Below, in pieces: positions 1 to 7,568 of a stretch of DNA of 64,000 nt. Below the pieces are notes generated by a model, which ran no database searches, was not told the DNA's origin, and saw nothing but the letters and a program-made list of their open reading frames with translations. A program made the position numbers and the translations under genes. Source of the DNA: UBA4742 sp037138595 (lineage in GTDB: Bacteria > Actinomycetota > Acidimicrobiia > Acidimicrobiales > Acidimicrobilacustridaceae); the NCBI GenBank assembly GCA_037138595.1, contig JBAXIB010000012.1, positions 1-64,000 on the forward strand, in the 5' to 3' direction. How positions within the stretch are numbered: the stretch's first letter is position 1; each line of letters begins with the position of its first letter.

Positions 1-1
1 G

Positions 2-550
2 TGTTCGGGAAGTTCTTCCGTTAGCTCATCGACATCGACATCGACATCGACATCGACATCGACATCGGGAGCGCCAGTCACCTCAACGCTGCTGGGGCCG
101 GCTCCGCAAGGATTTCGAGCCGTGACGGTGACTATCCACTTGGCCAATGGTCAGGTCGTGACTCGGTGTGTGCTTGTTGCTGACACCGACCCGCTTCGAC
201 AATTGGGGCTCATGGGCGTTACCGATGCAACGGCCGGTGGCTATGACGGCATGTTGTTTGTCTTTTCAGACCCAACGACGGGCAGTTTCTGGATGAAAGA
301 CACATTGGTTCCGTTGTCAATCGCTTTTCTTGACCCATCGGGCGCGTTCATCAGCCGAGCTGACATGGTGCCGTGTCCGGTCGGTACTTCAACTTGTCCA
401 TTGACTGGTGCCAGCGCACCCTATGTATTTGCAATCGAGGTGCCGGCGGGCAGTTTGGAAACCTTCGGCCTTACGCAAGGAGCAGTCCTTGATCGCTCAT
501 TTGGCTCGGACTGCCACGCCGACCCTGGTCGGAGTTTGAGCGCGGCCTGA
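2..550 (+). CDS. DUF192 family lipoprotein, 5' end outside window
   Basis: The reading frame is open from base 2 to the stop at 548-550 and has no stop upstream, so the gene begins before the window. The visible protein starts Cys-Ser-Gly-Ser-Ser-Ser, then a Ser-Thr repeat linker, which is what follows a lipobox cysteine in an exported lipoprotein. The C-terminal ~130 residues show the DUF192 pattern: GLMGV, GMLFVF, FWMKDT, PLSIAFLD, a PC...C pair and a final FAIEVPAG. DUF192 proteins are small, often secreted, beta-rich proteins of unknown biochemical role. A GTG at 122 could be read as a start, but that would discard the linker, so I prefer the longer frame. The lipobox itself cannot be checked because it would lie just left of base 1. 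Confidence 0.8.
   Translation, partial: CSGSSSVSSSTSTSTSTSTSTSGAPVTSTLLGPAPQGFRAVTVTIHLANGQVVTRCVLVADTDPLRQLGLMGVTDATAGGYDGMLFVFSDPTTGSFWMKDTLVPLSIAFLDPSGAFISRADMVPCPVGTSTCPLTGASAPYVFAIEVPAGSLETFGLTQGAVLDRSFGSDCHADPGRSLSAA
31..66 (+). repeat. Hexanucleotide microsatellite (GACATC)x6
   Basis: Six perfect copies of GACATC lie inside the lipoprotein linker. In the coding frame they give alternating Ser and Thr. Six-base units change length without breaking the frame, so slippage would only lengthen or shorten the spacer between the lipid anchor and the DUF192 domain. Confidence 0.9.
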
Positions 551-655
551 CTGGTTCGGCGCCAATCGAACTTGTCGTACCCCGTTGCTACCGTTTTGTC
601 GATGGGGGAAAGTAACCAACTATCTACTACGATCATTCGGTCAACTGACACCCTG

Positions 656-688
656 CCCCGACCGTCGGGGCCCCAGGCTTGTTCTGGG
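656..688 (+). promoter_or_regulatory. Leader hairpins before rpsF, possible S6:S18 autoregulatory site
   Basis: Bases 656-661 (CCCCGA) pair with 665-670 (TCGGGG), leaving the triloop CCG. A second inverted repeat, CCCAG/CTGGG, spans about 672-688 and ends just before the Shine-Dalgarno of rpsF. Many bacterial rpsF leaders carry an RNA structure with an essential CCG that binds the S6:S18 complex. Here rpsF and rpsR are in one operon and a CCG is exposed, which fits, but the match to the known fold has not been tested. The hairpin could equally be a simple leader structure. No convincing promoter was found between 551 and 655. Confidence 0.35.
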
Positions 689-711
689 TCCAGAGGGAGG
701 TGATGCGCTCT

Positions 712-1056
712 ATGCGGGCGTACGAACTCATGATCATTTTCGACGCGGATGTCGAAGATTCGAGCGTGCAAGACGCTCTCGCTCTCGTCGGCCAGCAGGT
801 CGAAGCCGGGAACGGAACCATCGTCAAAACCGACCTGTGGGGTCGTAGGCGCTTCGCCTACGAAATCAATCACAAGTTCGAGGGCATCTATGTGGTGCTT
901 GAGCTCGTGACGGAGGCCCCCAGCCTCGAAGACCTCGAGCGCTCACTGCGCCTCGCGGACGAAGTCGTCCGCCACAAGTTGATGCGGTTGCCTGACAAAG
1001 AAGCGGCTCGCCGCGGTCTCATGGGTGAGGCACCCGCTCCGGCAGACGCCGGCTAG
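712..1056 (+). CDS. rpsF: 30S ribosomal protein bS6
   Basis: bS6 binds 16S rRNA in the platform of the small subunit together with bS18. The protein begins MRAYELMIIFDADVED and has the typical core (VVLELVTEAPSLEDLER, LRLADEVVRHKLMRL), ending in an Ala/Pro-rich tail; 114 residues is normal. I start it at ATG 712 because GGAGGTGAT at 696-704, an almost perfect anti-SD match, lies 7 bases upstream. The earlier in-frame TTG 679 and ATG 703 would place the start before or inside that Shine-Dalgarno. First gene of the rpsF-ssb-rpsR-rplI operon. Confidence 0.95.
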   Translation: MRAYELMIIFDADVEDSSVQDALALVGQQVEAGNGTIVKTDLWGRRRFAYEINHKFEGIYVVLELVTEAPSLEDLERSLRLADEVVRHKLMRLPDKEAARRGLMGEAPAPADAG

Positions 1057-1071
1057 GTAAGGAGACTCAAC

Positions 1072-1545
1072 ATGGCAATAGACAACACCGTGACCGTGGT
1101 TGGTAACGCGACCCGCGAACCCGAATTGCGATTCACCCCGAATGGTCAGGCTGTCGCTACCTTCGGCATTGCAGTCAATCGCCGCTGGCAGAACCGTCAA
1201 ACCCAGGAATGGGAAGAAAAGGTTTCGTTCTTCGACGTGACCTGTTGGGCACAGATGGCCGAGAACGTCGCCGAATCAGTCCAAAAGGGCACTCGTGTAG
1301 TCGTCTCCGGTCGTCTCGAACAACGTTCGTGGGAGACCAACGACGGCGAAAAGAAGTCAAAGGTCGAGATCGTCGCAGACGAGATCGGGCCAAGCCTTCG
1401 CTACGCGACGGCCGGTGTCACCAAGAATGAGCGCCGTGGCGACTTCGAAGGTGGCAACACAACTAGCGGAGGTGGCAACAGCGCACCTCGCAGCACCAGT
1501 AATGAGCCACCTGCCGCATATGGCAACGACGAGGAGCCCTTCTGA
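1072..1545 (+). CDS. ssb: Single-stranded DNA-binding protein
   Basis: SSB coats single-stranded DNA in replication and repair and recruits partners through its C-terminal tip. The 157-residue protein has an N-terminal OB fold (about residues 1-110: TVVGNATREPELRFTPNG, WEEKVSFFDVTCW, GTRVVVSGRLEQRSWE), a Gly/Ser/Asn-rich flexible linker and the acidic tip DDEEPF-like ending (NDEEPF). TAAGGAG sits just upstream of ATG 1072. Its stop overlaps the start of rpsR (TGATG), so the two are translationally coupled. Placement between rpsF and rpsR is the classical bacterial arrangement. Confidence 0.97.
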   Translation: MAIDNTVTVVGNATREPELRFTPNGQAVATFGIAVNRRWQNRQTQEWEEKVSFFDVTCWAQMAENVAESVQKGTRVVVSGRLEQRSWETNDGEKKSKVEIVADEIGPSLRYATAGVTKNERRGDFEGGNTTSGGGNSAPRSTSNEPPAAYGNDEEPF

Positions 1546-2030
1546 TGGCCAAGGTCGCCCCAAAACGGGGAAAGAACAAAGACAACGCGCGCCGTAGCAA
1601 AAAGAAGATCAGCGTGCTCAACACCGAACGCATCGATTTTGTTGACTACAAAGATGTCAACTTGCTTCGACGTTTCATGTCTGATCGCGCCAAGATCCGT
1701 GCCCGTCGAGTGACGGGCAATGACACGCAGCAACAGCGCGAGATTGCCATGGCAATCAAAAATGCACGCGAGATGGCATTGTTGCCGTATGCCACGCGGG
1801 TCACGACCCAGCGTGGAGGAGGGCGTGATCGTGGCGAACGCGGCGATCGCGGAGATCGCGGTGACCGTGGCGATCGCGGACGCGCCGATGGCCCGCCGCC
1901 GCGTCCCGAGGGTCCACCGCCAGCGCTTGGTGACGAGCCGGCAGACCTGATTGAGCTAACTGAGTACGAAGCCATTGAGTCTGGTGACGTTCTCGTCGAG
2001 ACGCTGCTGGTTGAGGAAGGTGAGGAGTAG
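1545..2030 (+). CDS. rpsR: 30S ribosomal protein bS18 with long charged C-terminal extension
   Basis: Residues 1 to about 86 are an ordinary bS18 core (basic N-terminus, IDFVDYKDVNLLRRFMSDRAKI, KNAREMALLPYATR) without the zinc-binding cysteines found in some paralogues. Bacterial bS18 normally ends near residue 75-90, but here about 75 residues follow: an RGG/RGD repeat stretch (about 91-113), a Pro-rich stretch (117-126) and a highly acidic tail ending EEGEE. No frameshift is needed, and rplI starts directly after the stop, so the extension is part of the natural frame. The last tail codons also form the purine-rich ribosome binding site for rplI. The function of the tail is unknown. Confidence 0.93.
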   Translation: MAKVAPKRGKNKDNARRSKKKISVLNTERIDFVDYKDVNLLRRFMSDRAKIRARRVTGNDTQQQREIAMAIKNAREMALLPYATRVTTQRGGGRDRGERGDRGDRGDRGDRGRADGPPPRPEGPPPALGDEPADLIELTEYEAIESGDVLVETLLVEEGEE

Positions 2031-2477
2031 ATGAAACTGTTACTCCGCTCCGACGTCGATGGCGTCGGGAAAAAAGGTGACATCGTCGAAGTCGCTGATG
2101 GCTTTGGCCGTAACTTTCTCGTGCCCAAAGGATTTGCCATTCAGGCAACCAAGGGCGTTGAGGACCAGGCGAAGTCGATGCGTCGATCACGCGACCTCAA
2201 AGATGCGACCGATCGTGGTGCGGCTGAGGAAATCGCAAAGACGTTGGTGCCCGCGGTCATCACCATGAGCGCCAAGGCGAGTGACGAAGGCAAACTCTTC
2301 GGTTCAGTCAGTGCGGCCGATGTGGTCGCGGCAGTCGAAGCGCAAACCGGCGTGGTACTCGACCGCAAAACACTCTCGCTCGACGAACACATCAAAACGG
2401 TGGGAACCCATAGTGTCCCGGTGAAGTTGCACAATGATGTGCAGTTCCAAGTCACCGTAGAGGTTTCACCTAGCTGA
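2031..2477 (+). CDS. rplI: 50S ribosomal protein bL9
   Basis: bL9 binds 23S rRNA near the L1 stalk and helps keep reading frame. The 148-residue protein has the N-terminal rRNA-binding domain (MKLLLRSDVDGVGKKGDIVEVADGFGRNFLVPKGFA), a connecting helix and the C-terminal domain (GKLFGSVSAADVVAAVE...). ATG 2031 directly follows the rpsR stop, with GGTGAGGAG immediately upstream supplied by the end of rpsR. It is the last gene before the terminator at 2502-2530. Confidence 0.97.
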   Translation: MKLLLRSDVDGVGKKGDIVEVADGFGRNFLVPKGFAIQATKGVEDQAKSMRRSRDLKDATDRGAAEEIAKTLVPAVITMSAKASDEGKLFGSVSAADVVAAVEAQTGVVLDRKTLSLDEHIKTVGTHSVPVKLHNDVQFQVTVEVSPS

Positions 2478-2501
2478 AGTTCCTGAGACCCGCATGTGAC
2501 C

Positions 2502-2530
2502 AGAAGGCGCCAGTCAATCTGGCGCCTTCT
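2502..2530 (+). terminator. Transcription terminator hairpin after rplI
   Basis: A perfect 12-bp stem (2502-2513 with 2519-2530) closes a 5-base loop TCAAT, 25 bases after the rplI stop. The T tract after it is weak (gctcatt), so it may be a stem-only actinobacterial-type terminator. It separates the ribosomal operon from dnaB. Confidence 0.75.
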
Positions 2531-2694
2531 GCTCATTCCGGGATCGGGACGTTGAGTTTCGAGCTTCGCGGCGAGGGTTCACGTCCGTGTCGTACCCGCT
2601 GCGTATTGTCGGCCTTATGGCGAACTTGAACGGGTCGACTTGGCCTGCTTTACCATCATTTTGGGTAGCCACGCGCCCCACAGGCGACGCTCAC

Positions 2695-2726
2695 TTATCC
2701 CCACGTTGTCCCCAGGCAATTCCCCA
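2695..2726 (+). promoter_or_regulatory. Phased DnaA-box-like motifs upstream of dnaB
   Basis: The 309-base gap between rplI and dnaB holds the terminator and, near dnaB, TTATCCCCA (2695-2703) and TTGTCCCCA (2706-2714). Each differs by one base from the DnaA boxes TTATCCACA and TTGTCCACA. A weaker AATTCCCCA follows at 2718-2726, so the TCCCCA cores recur every 11-12 bases, about one helical turn. A GGGG-TTGTT-CCCC inverted repeat lies at 2735-2747. This could be a DnaA-responsive control site for dnaB or a fragment of an origin; neither is proven. I see nothing else in the gap. Confidence 0.35.
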
Positions 2727-2786
2727 GAAGTATCGGGGTTGTTCCCCTTCCGATCCACAGGGTAGATGGGTCATGGTAGGGGTTCC

Positions 2787-4805
2787 ATGAGCGATTATTC
2801 TGCCGACACTCCACGAACCCGGCCAGCGGTTACCGCCCGAGTCGCCCCGAGCAATCTTCAAGCCGAAGAATCATTGCTTGGCGCGATGTTGCTTTCGCGA
2901 GATGCCATCGCGGTTGCGACCGAGTTGTTGACGGCCGACGATTTTTACAAGCCGGCCCACGGGCATATTTACGATGCCATCACCACACTGAATGCGGCCG
3001 GTGAACCAGCCGACCCGGTGACAGTCGCCGATGAACTCACTCGCGCCGGGCTGCTTGAAGCGATCGGTGGGCCAGCCACGTTGGTCAACCTTCAGGCTGC
3101 GACTCCAGCGACATCGAACGCGGGTCGATACGCGAAAATCATCGAAGAACACGCGTTGTTGCGCCGATTGATTCGCGTCGCTGGTGATATCGCCGAGATG
3201 GGCTACGACCTGCCTGACGATGTCACCAAAACTGTTGATCTCGCGGAATCGATGGTGTTTGACGTCGCTCAACGGCGCACAACCGACACCATGGACGAGA
3301 TTCATAATCTCCTAGACGCCAACCTTGATCGACTCGAGCTTTTGTACGAACGAGGCGAGTCGATCACCGGGCTTCCGTCGGGTTTCGCCGACCTCGACGA
3401 TCTGCTGTCAGGTTTGCAACCCAATGCGCTGCTGGTGCTTGGGGCACGGCCTTCTGCCGGCAAAACGGCCCTGGCACTTGGTATCGCAACTCATGCCGCG
3501 CTTGAGTCCCAGCGACCAGTTCTGCTGTTCTCGCTCGAAATGAGCAAGCTTGAACTCACTCAGCGCATGTTGTGCTCTGAAGCTCGGGTCGATTCGAAGC
3601 GGTTACGCAACGGCAAGTTGACTGAGCAGGACTGGCAGAAAATCGCGCATGCGACCGGCCGATTAGCAGAGGCACCAATTTGGATCGATGACAATCCGAA
3701 TCTCACGATCATGGAAATCCGATCGAAAGCCCGGCGGCTGAAGGCCCGGACTGGCGACCTTGGCTTGGTCGTCGTTGACTATCTCCAACTCATGACCGGA
3801 CGTTCACGCGCCGAAAACCGGCAAGTTGAGGTATCGGAGATCAGTCGAGGTCTGAAGATCCTCGCTCGCGAACTTGAGTGTCCTGTTTTGGCACTTTCGC
3901 AGCTTTCACGTGGGCTCGAAATGCGCCAAGACAAACGGCCAATGCTCGCTGACCTTCGTGAGTCGGGTTGCGTTACGGCCGATACTCGCATCACCCGAGC
4001 TGATACCGGTACCGAGGTAACCATGGGCGAGCTGCTCGCCTCGGGAGAACAAAACGTCCCAGTCTGGACCCTTGACGAGAGTTACCGCCTAGTGAAAAGC
4101 GAAATTACTCGGGTCTTCCCCAGTGGTATCAAGACTGTCTACGAACTTCGGTTGTCGTCAGGCCGCAAGATCAAAGCCAGCGCCAATCATCCATTCCTCG
4201 CACTCGAGGGATGGTTCCCGCTTGAGAAACTCGATGTTGGCGACTCGATCGCCGTTCCGCGCAGCGGTCCCTGGCCCACCTCGGTGGGTCGCGATGAGTC
4301 GACATCCGATGAAATCCCTCGCGAACTATGGACCTACATTCGCAAGTGCTTGCCCCACCACGGTTTAACTCTTGCTGGGGTGGCTGAGCGCCTCCGGATC
4401 GATGATTTTGTGGAGTCGTTCTATTCCAACTCGCTGAGCCGCGAGCAACTCTCCTCGCTGGCCGAAGTTGTCCCTGACCGACTCCTCAGCGATTTGGCGC
4501 GTAGCGATGTTCGATGGGACACCATTGTGAGCATCACTGAGCTTGGCGATGAACCGGTCTACGACGCGACGGTCCCCGGGACGCACAACTTTGTTGCCGA
4601 CGGAATCGTGGTGCACAACTCGATCGAACAAGACGCTGACGTCGTGATGTTTATTTACCGCGACGAGGTGTACACACCGGACTCACCCGATCGTGGTACT
4701 GCCGAAATCATCGTCAGTAAACACCGAAACGGACCAACCGGAATGGTTCGACTCGCATTTCTCGATCACTACACCAAGTTCGCCAACATGGCGAAAGGTG
4801 TGTAG
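2787..4805 (+). CDS. dnaB: Replicative DNA helicase DnaB interrupted by a mini-intein
   Basis: DnaB is the hexameric helicase that unwinds DNA at the replication fork. The 672-residue precursor has an N-terminal primase-interaction domain (NLQAEESLLGAMLLSRDAI), a RecA-like ATPase with Walker A GARPSAGKT (about 219-227), Walker B VVVDYLQLM and the ALSQLSRGLE motif. Residues 395-611 are an intein between RESG and SIEQDAD; removing it leaves a 455-residue helicase of usual size ending IIVSKHRNGPTG...DHYTKF. Start choice is uncertain: ATG 2787 follows TAGGGG, while an in-frame ATG at 2766 would add seven residues. It lies downstream of rplI as in many actinobacteria, but behind its own terminator gap. 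Confidence 0.95.
   Translation: MSDYSADTPRTRPAVTARVAPSNLQAEESLLGAMLLSRDAIAVATELLTADDFYKPAHGHIYDAITTLNAAGEPADPVTVADELTRAGLLEAIGGPATLVNLQAATPATSNAGRYAKIIEEHALLRRLIRVAGDIAEMGYDLPDDVTKTVDLAESMVFDVAQRRTTDTMDEIHNLLDANLDRLELLYERGESITGLPSGFADLDDLLSGLQPNALLVLGARPSAGKTALALGIATHAALESQRPVLLFSLEMSKLELTQRMLCSEARVDSKRLRNGKLTEQDWQKIAHATGRLAEAPIWIDDNPNLTIMEIRSKARRLKARTGDLGLVVVDYLQLMTGRSRAENRQVEVSEISRGLKILARELECPVLALSQLSRGLEMRQDKRPMLADLRESGCVTADTRITRADTGTEVTMGELLASGEQNVPVWTLDESYRLVKSEITRVFPSGIKTVYELRLSSGRKIKASANHPFLALEGWFPLEKLDVGDSIAVPRSGPWPTSVGRDESTSDEIPRELWTYIRKCLPHHGLTLAGVAERLRIDDFVESFYSNSLSREQLSSLAEVVPDRLLSDLARSDVRWDTIVSITELGDEPVYDATVPGTHNFVADGIVVHNSIEQDADVVMFIYRDEVYTPDSPDRGTAEIIVSKHRNGPTGMVRLAFLDHYTKFANMAKGV
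3969..4619 (+). other. DnaB mini-intein (217 residues)
   Basis: The insert begins with Cys1 (CVTADTRI) and ends with VVHN followed by Ser+1, the residues needed for protein splicing. Block B is present as SANHPF (intein residues 71-76, His74), and block F as VYDATVPGTHNF (197-208). It sits in the conserved DnaB site RESG/SIEQDAD, where several known DnaB inteins lie. No LAGLIDADG or HNH endonuclease motif is seen. The region between the splicing halves (about residues 100-180) is only ~80 residues and resembles the part that follows the endonuclease in mycobacterial-type DnaB inteins, as I recall them. I infer a splicing-competent remnant that can no longer home. Confidence 0.93.
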
Positions 4806-4846
4806 CACAGGTCTGATTTGCAATGATCTCAGATGTTCGTCGCGGG

Positions 4847-6058
4847 TTACTGAAAACCGCGGTCGCGCATCCACCCGATGATCACGTCAAAGGCTTCACG
4901 GCGAAAGCCATCGAGATAATGCGGTGCTCCGGTGATCGTCTCGTAGGTGACATCTTGGGCACCGGCGGCGTCGCGAATAGCTTCGGCCTGCCATAACCGA
5001 ATTTCGGTATCGCCGGTCGGGTGCACAATCAACGTTGGAATCTTCACCTTGGGCATGGTGTCGACCAATTTGGCGTGGCTCGAAAGCGATGACCAGGTCG
5101 ACAGCCATCCCCGAGCAGTCATCGTTCGTGCAAGGCCGCCGTAGCCGTAATTGCCGTCCAGCGGGTCGGGAGCGGCAAATACCGTCCCGAGCACGCGGTC
5201 ATCGGGGTCAATGCTTGGGTCGAGATAAGCAGGATCAGCCAAGGTTCGATAGACGGTGAGATAGCGGACCACGACGGCCTGCCGACGGGTTGCGCTCCAT
5301 GCCGACGTTGACCGGTCTAGGGGGCCGAGCCGAGCCTTCGCGTCGCGCCGGTTGTCGAGCGAGTCGTTGGCCTGAGCATCGATTCTCCCAATGCGCTCAA
5401 GCTGAGCGGCGCGATACCGCCTTAGCCACGCCCGGTCGTAGGTCGACGGATTGGGCCAGGGTTTCCAGCCGTTGTCCGGGTTGTACATATCAAGCTCTGG
5501 ATCGACTGACAACGGATCATGTTCGTCGGTCACTGAAGGATCAATGACGTATTGCATGAACATGCCTTCGCCCAAATGTGCCGCAAGGGTAATGAGCGCG
5601 TCGCCGAACATTTCACCTTGTTGCGATGACGCAGATTGGCTCAGTGCCATGAGCGACCCGCCACCGCAGTTTCCCAACAGCACCACTGACTCGGCGCCGC
5701 GCCTTCGCATTTCGCCGACCGCGGTTTGTACGTCGGTGACGCAATTTTCGTGCAGGCAATCGATGTCGTTGTTGACATATCGAGTTGCGAATCCAAAGAC
5801 CGCGTAGCCGGCGTCGGCAAGCAATGGGCATGCGTAATGCACGCTGAAGTCGCCGCGCGGGTGTGACATCACTACCGCGCTATGCCATGGAGCACCGCCG
5901 GGTGGCGTCCACAGGATGCCTCGAATGATTGCGCCGTCAGGAGTGACAAGTGCGATTGGTTCGCGACCAGGAACGCGCGTCGGTTCGTCGGCTGGATCCG
6001 GCCAATACCCAAGAAATGGTCGAGTTGTAGTGGCCGAAGGCGAAGTCGCTGGCGTCAT
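4847..6058 (-). CDS. Alpha/beta-hydrolase family protein with cysteine nucleophile elbow
   Basis: A 403-residue protein with the alpha/beta-hydrolase order: a strand with SAVVMSHPRGDFS (oxyanion region), the nucleophile elbow GNCGGG, an acid residue in HPTGDTEI, and a late histidine in GAPHYLDG. The elbow carries Cys where most family members carry Ser, as in dienelactone hydrolases (GxCxGG). The ~180 residues between elbow and acid form a large cap with many Trp/Tyr. I start at ATG 6058 because it lies 5 bases after the stop of the VOC gene; a longer frame to 6202 would overlap that gene heavily. Probably co-transcribed with the VOC gene. Substrate unknown. Confidence 0.75.
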   Translation of the reverse strand: MTPATSPSATTTRPFLGYWPDPADEPTRVPGREPIALVTPDGAIIRGILWTPPGGAPWHSAVVMSHPRGDFSVHYACPLLADAGYAVFGFATRYVNNDIDCLHENCVTDVQTAVGEMRRRGAESVVLLGNCGGGSLMALSQSASSQQGEMFGDALITLAAHLGEGMFMQYVIDPSVTDEHDPLSVDPELDMYNPDNGWKPWPNPSTYDRAWLRRYRAAQLERIGRIDAQANDSLDNRRDAKARLGPLDRSTSAWSATRRQAVVVRYLTVYRTLADPAYLDPSIDPDDRVLGTVFAAPDPLDGNYGYGGLARTMTARGWLSTWSSLSSHAKLVDTMPKVKIPTLIVHPTGDTEIRLWQAEAIRDAAGAQDVTYETITGAPHYLDGFRREAFDVIIGWMRDRGFQ

Positions 6059-6063
6059 CACGT

Positions 6064-6594
6064 TCAAGACACCGTGGCCGTGACGGCTGCTTGATGGAAG
6101 ACCGGAACCGGAACGGTTCCAAGCGGTGGATGAGGATCGACGAGCATGGCTAGAGCCTCGTCTCGGTCGGTTTGATTGAGCGGACGGGAATCGGCACACC
6201 ACTCGACCAAAATGCCGTTCGGGTCAACTGCGTAAATCGAAACGCAAAATCCATGGTCAATTTCCATGCAATCGATGCCTTGATCAAGCCAGCGTTGCCG
6301 GAGGTTGGTGAGCGCGTCAGGCTCGGCATGGAATGCAACATGGTTGACCCACATGGGCAGGCCAGCACCGGTCGAAATCGCAGGGTCAAAGTCGCCGATT
6401 TGGTCGTCGTGGAGATCCCAAAAGGCAATCAAACCATCGCCGCCGGTGTCGTAAAACAGGTGCTTGGCCCAACCGCCTTCATGTTCAGTTTGGGCTACTT
6501 CACCTTTAACCAACTCGAAACCCATCGCTTCGGTATAGAACTTGTGCGTGGCGTTGAGGTCACGGGTAGCGAGTGCAATGTGGTGGTATCCCAT
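6064..6594 (-). CDS. VOC (glyoxalase/dioxygenase superfamily) protein
   Basis: A 176-residue metal-dependent vicinal-oxygen-chelate protein. It has the two beta-alpha-beta-beta-beta modules: GYHHIALATRDLNATHKFY at the start and NHVAFHAEPDALTNLRQRW in the second half, then YAVDPNGILVEW. The His near the start, the His of NHVAFH and the Glu of LVEW are the likely metal ligands. Members include glyoxalases, ring-cleaving dioxygenases and thiol transferases; the substrate cannot be told here. It precedes the Cys-type hydrolase in an apparent two-gene operon, so the pair may act on one organic compound (inference). Confidence 0.82.
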   Translation of the reverse strand: MGYHHIALATRDLNATHKFYTEAMGFELVKGEVAQTEHEGGWAKHLFYDTGGDGLIAFWDLHDDQIGDFDPAISTGAGLPMWVNHVAFHAEPDALTNLRQRWLDQGIDCMEIDHGFCVSIYAVDPNGILVEWCADSRPLNQTDRDEALAMLVDPHPPLGTVPVPVFHQAAVTATVS

Positions 6595-6696
6595 GGACGT
6601 TGCCCTCCGGGCCGAGTAGTTGACACGTTCGAAGTCCCTAGATTCGCATATTTGGCCTGCGGAAGTTGGCCGGAGCTATAGCGCTACCGTCGCGCT

Positions 6697-7428
6697 GTGC
6701 GCAGAACCGTGATCATCGTGATTGTCGCCAGCATCGCAAGCGTCGGTGTCGTAGTCGTGCTCGCGTTCGTGGCCGCGAATCAATTCATCACGGAATCGAG
6801 TTCACAACCAGGTCCCGACGCGAGCGAAGCGTTCGTTTCAGCATTTCAACGCAGCCTTGAAGGCACGTACGCAGTGCGCGCAACCTATTCACGGGTCTTG
6901 GACGATGGTCGAACATTGAGGTCGGACGCGGCAGTGATCCAACGTCCACCTGATTCACTTCGTCGTCAATTTGGTGGTCTGTCTGGAACGGTTGATGGGC
7001 GGCCCGTTTCGTGCTCGACCAATGCAGGTGGCACCTACTTCTGCGGTCCAAGTGGTGGCTCTGCAGGTGGGGCGTCCGCAGATGGAGGGATCACCGCGGC
7101 GGCGAAAACTGTCGCAACCCAAATCGAAACCCTGCGGTCGTACTTCCAAGAACCGGCGCTTTATCGGGTCACGCAAGACGGTGCCGATTGTTTCGATCTG
7201 ACCCAGCAGCGCGCAGCAGGAATCCCGCCGTATGGATCCTCAGCGCGTTTTTGTTTTGATCAGTCCACGGGGGCGATTCGTTTGTTGCGGCAAAATCTTG
7301 AAGGAGCGGTTGATACCTTCGAAGCAACGTCAGTGCGCAGCGAGGTCGCCGACGCGGATCTGTCGCTTAACGATGACCCCGCTTACCGAGTTCAGGCCGA
7401 TGCGGAATCGTCGACCACCTTGCCGTGA
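6697..7428 (+). CDS. Membrane-anchored extracytoplasmic protein of unknown function
   Basis: The 243-residue protein starts with a few basic residues and one hydrophobic helix (about 4-27, IIVIVASIASVGVVVVLAFVA), an uncleaved signal anchor by appearance. The rest is Ser/Gly/Asp-rich and soluble, with paired cysteines (SCSTN, YFCGP, ADCFDL, ARFCFD) that could form disulfides outside the cell. The pattern of repeated short beta segments resembles lipoprotein LprG/LppX-like or outer-layer carrier proteins only loosely; I do not assign a family. It starts at GTG 6697 and is divergent from the VOC gene, so the 102-base gap must hold two promoters. Confidence 0.65.
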   Translation: MRRTVIIVIVASIASVGVVVVLAFVAANQFITESSSQPGPDASEAFVSAFQRSLEGTYAVRATYSRVLDDGRTLRSDAAVIQRPPDSLRRQFGGLSGTVDGRPVSCSTNAGGTYFCGPSGGSAGGASADGGITAAAKTVATQIETLRSYFQEPALYRVTQDGADCFDLTQQRAAGIPPYGSSARFCFDQSTGAIRLLRQNLEGAVDTFEATSVRSEVADADLSLNDDPAYRVQADAESSTTLP

Positions 7429-7568
7429 TCGGCGACGTTTTCGAACGCGACGGCGAAGTTGACGCCGTTGGCTAGGTACCATCACTCGACTGAATGAACC
7501 GAAGTACGTCAATGAGTTGACCGGCGATTGCTTGCATGCACCTGCGGTCATTTGCCAAGGGAGACAAT

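Noticed and set aside
31..66. Short direct repeats as a CRISPR array
   Set aside because: The units are six bases without spacers and lie in a coding frame, so this is a microsatellite.
3969..4619. An active homing intein
   Set aside because: There is no LAGLIDADG or HNH motif in the 217 residues, so homing is not expected.
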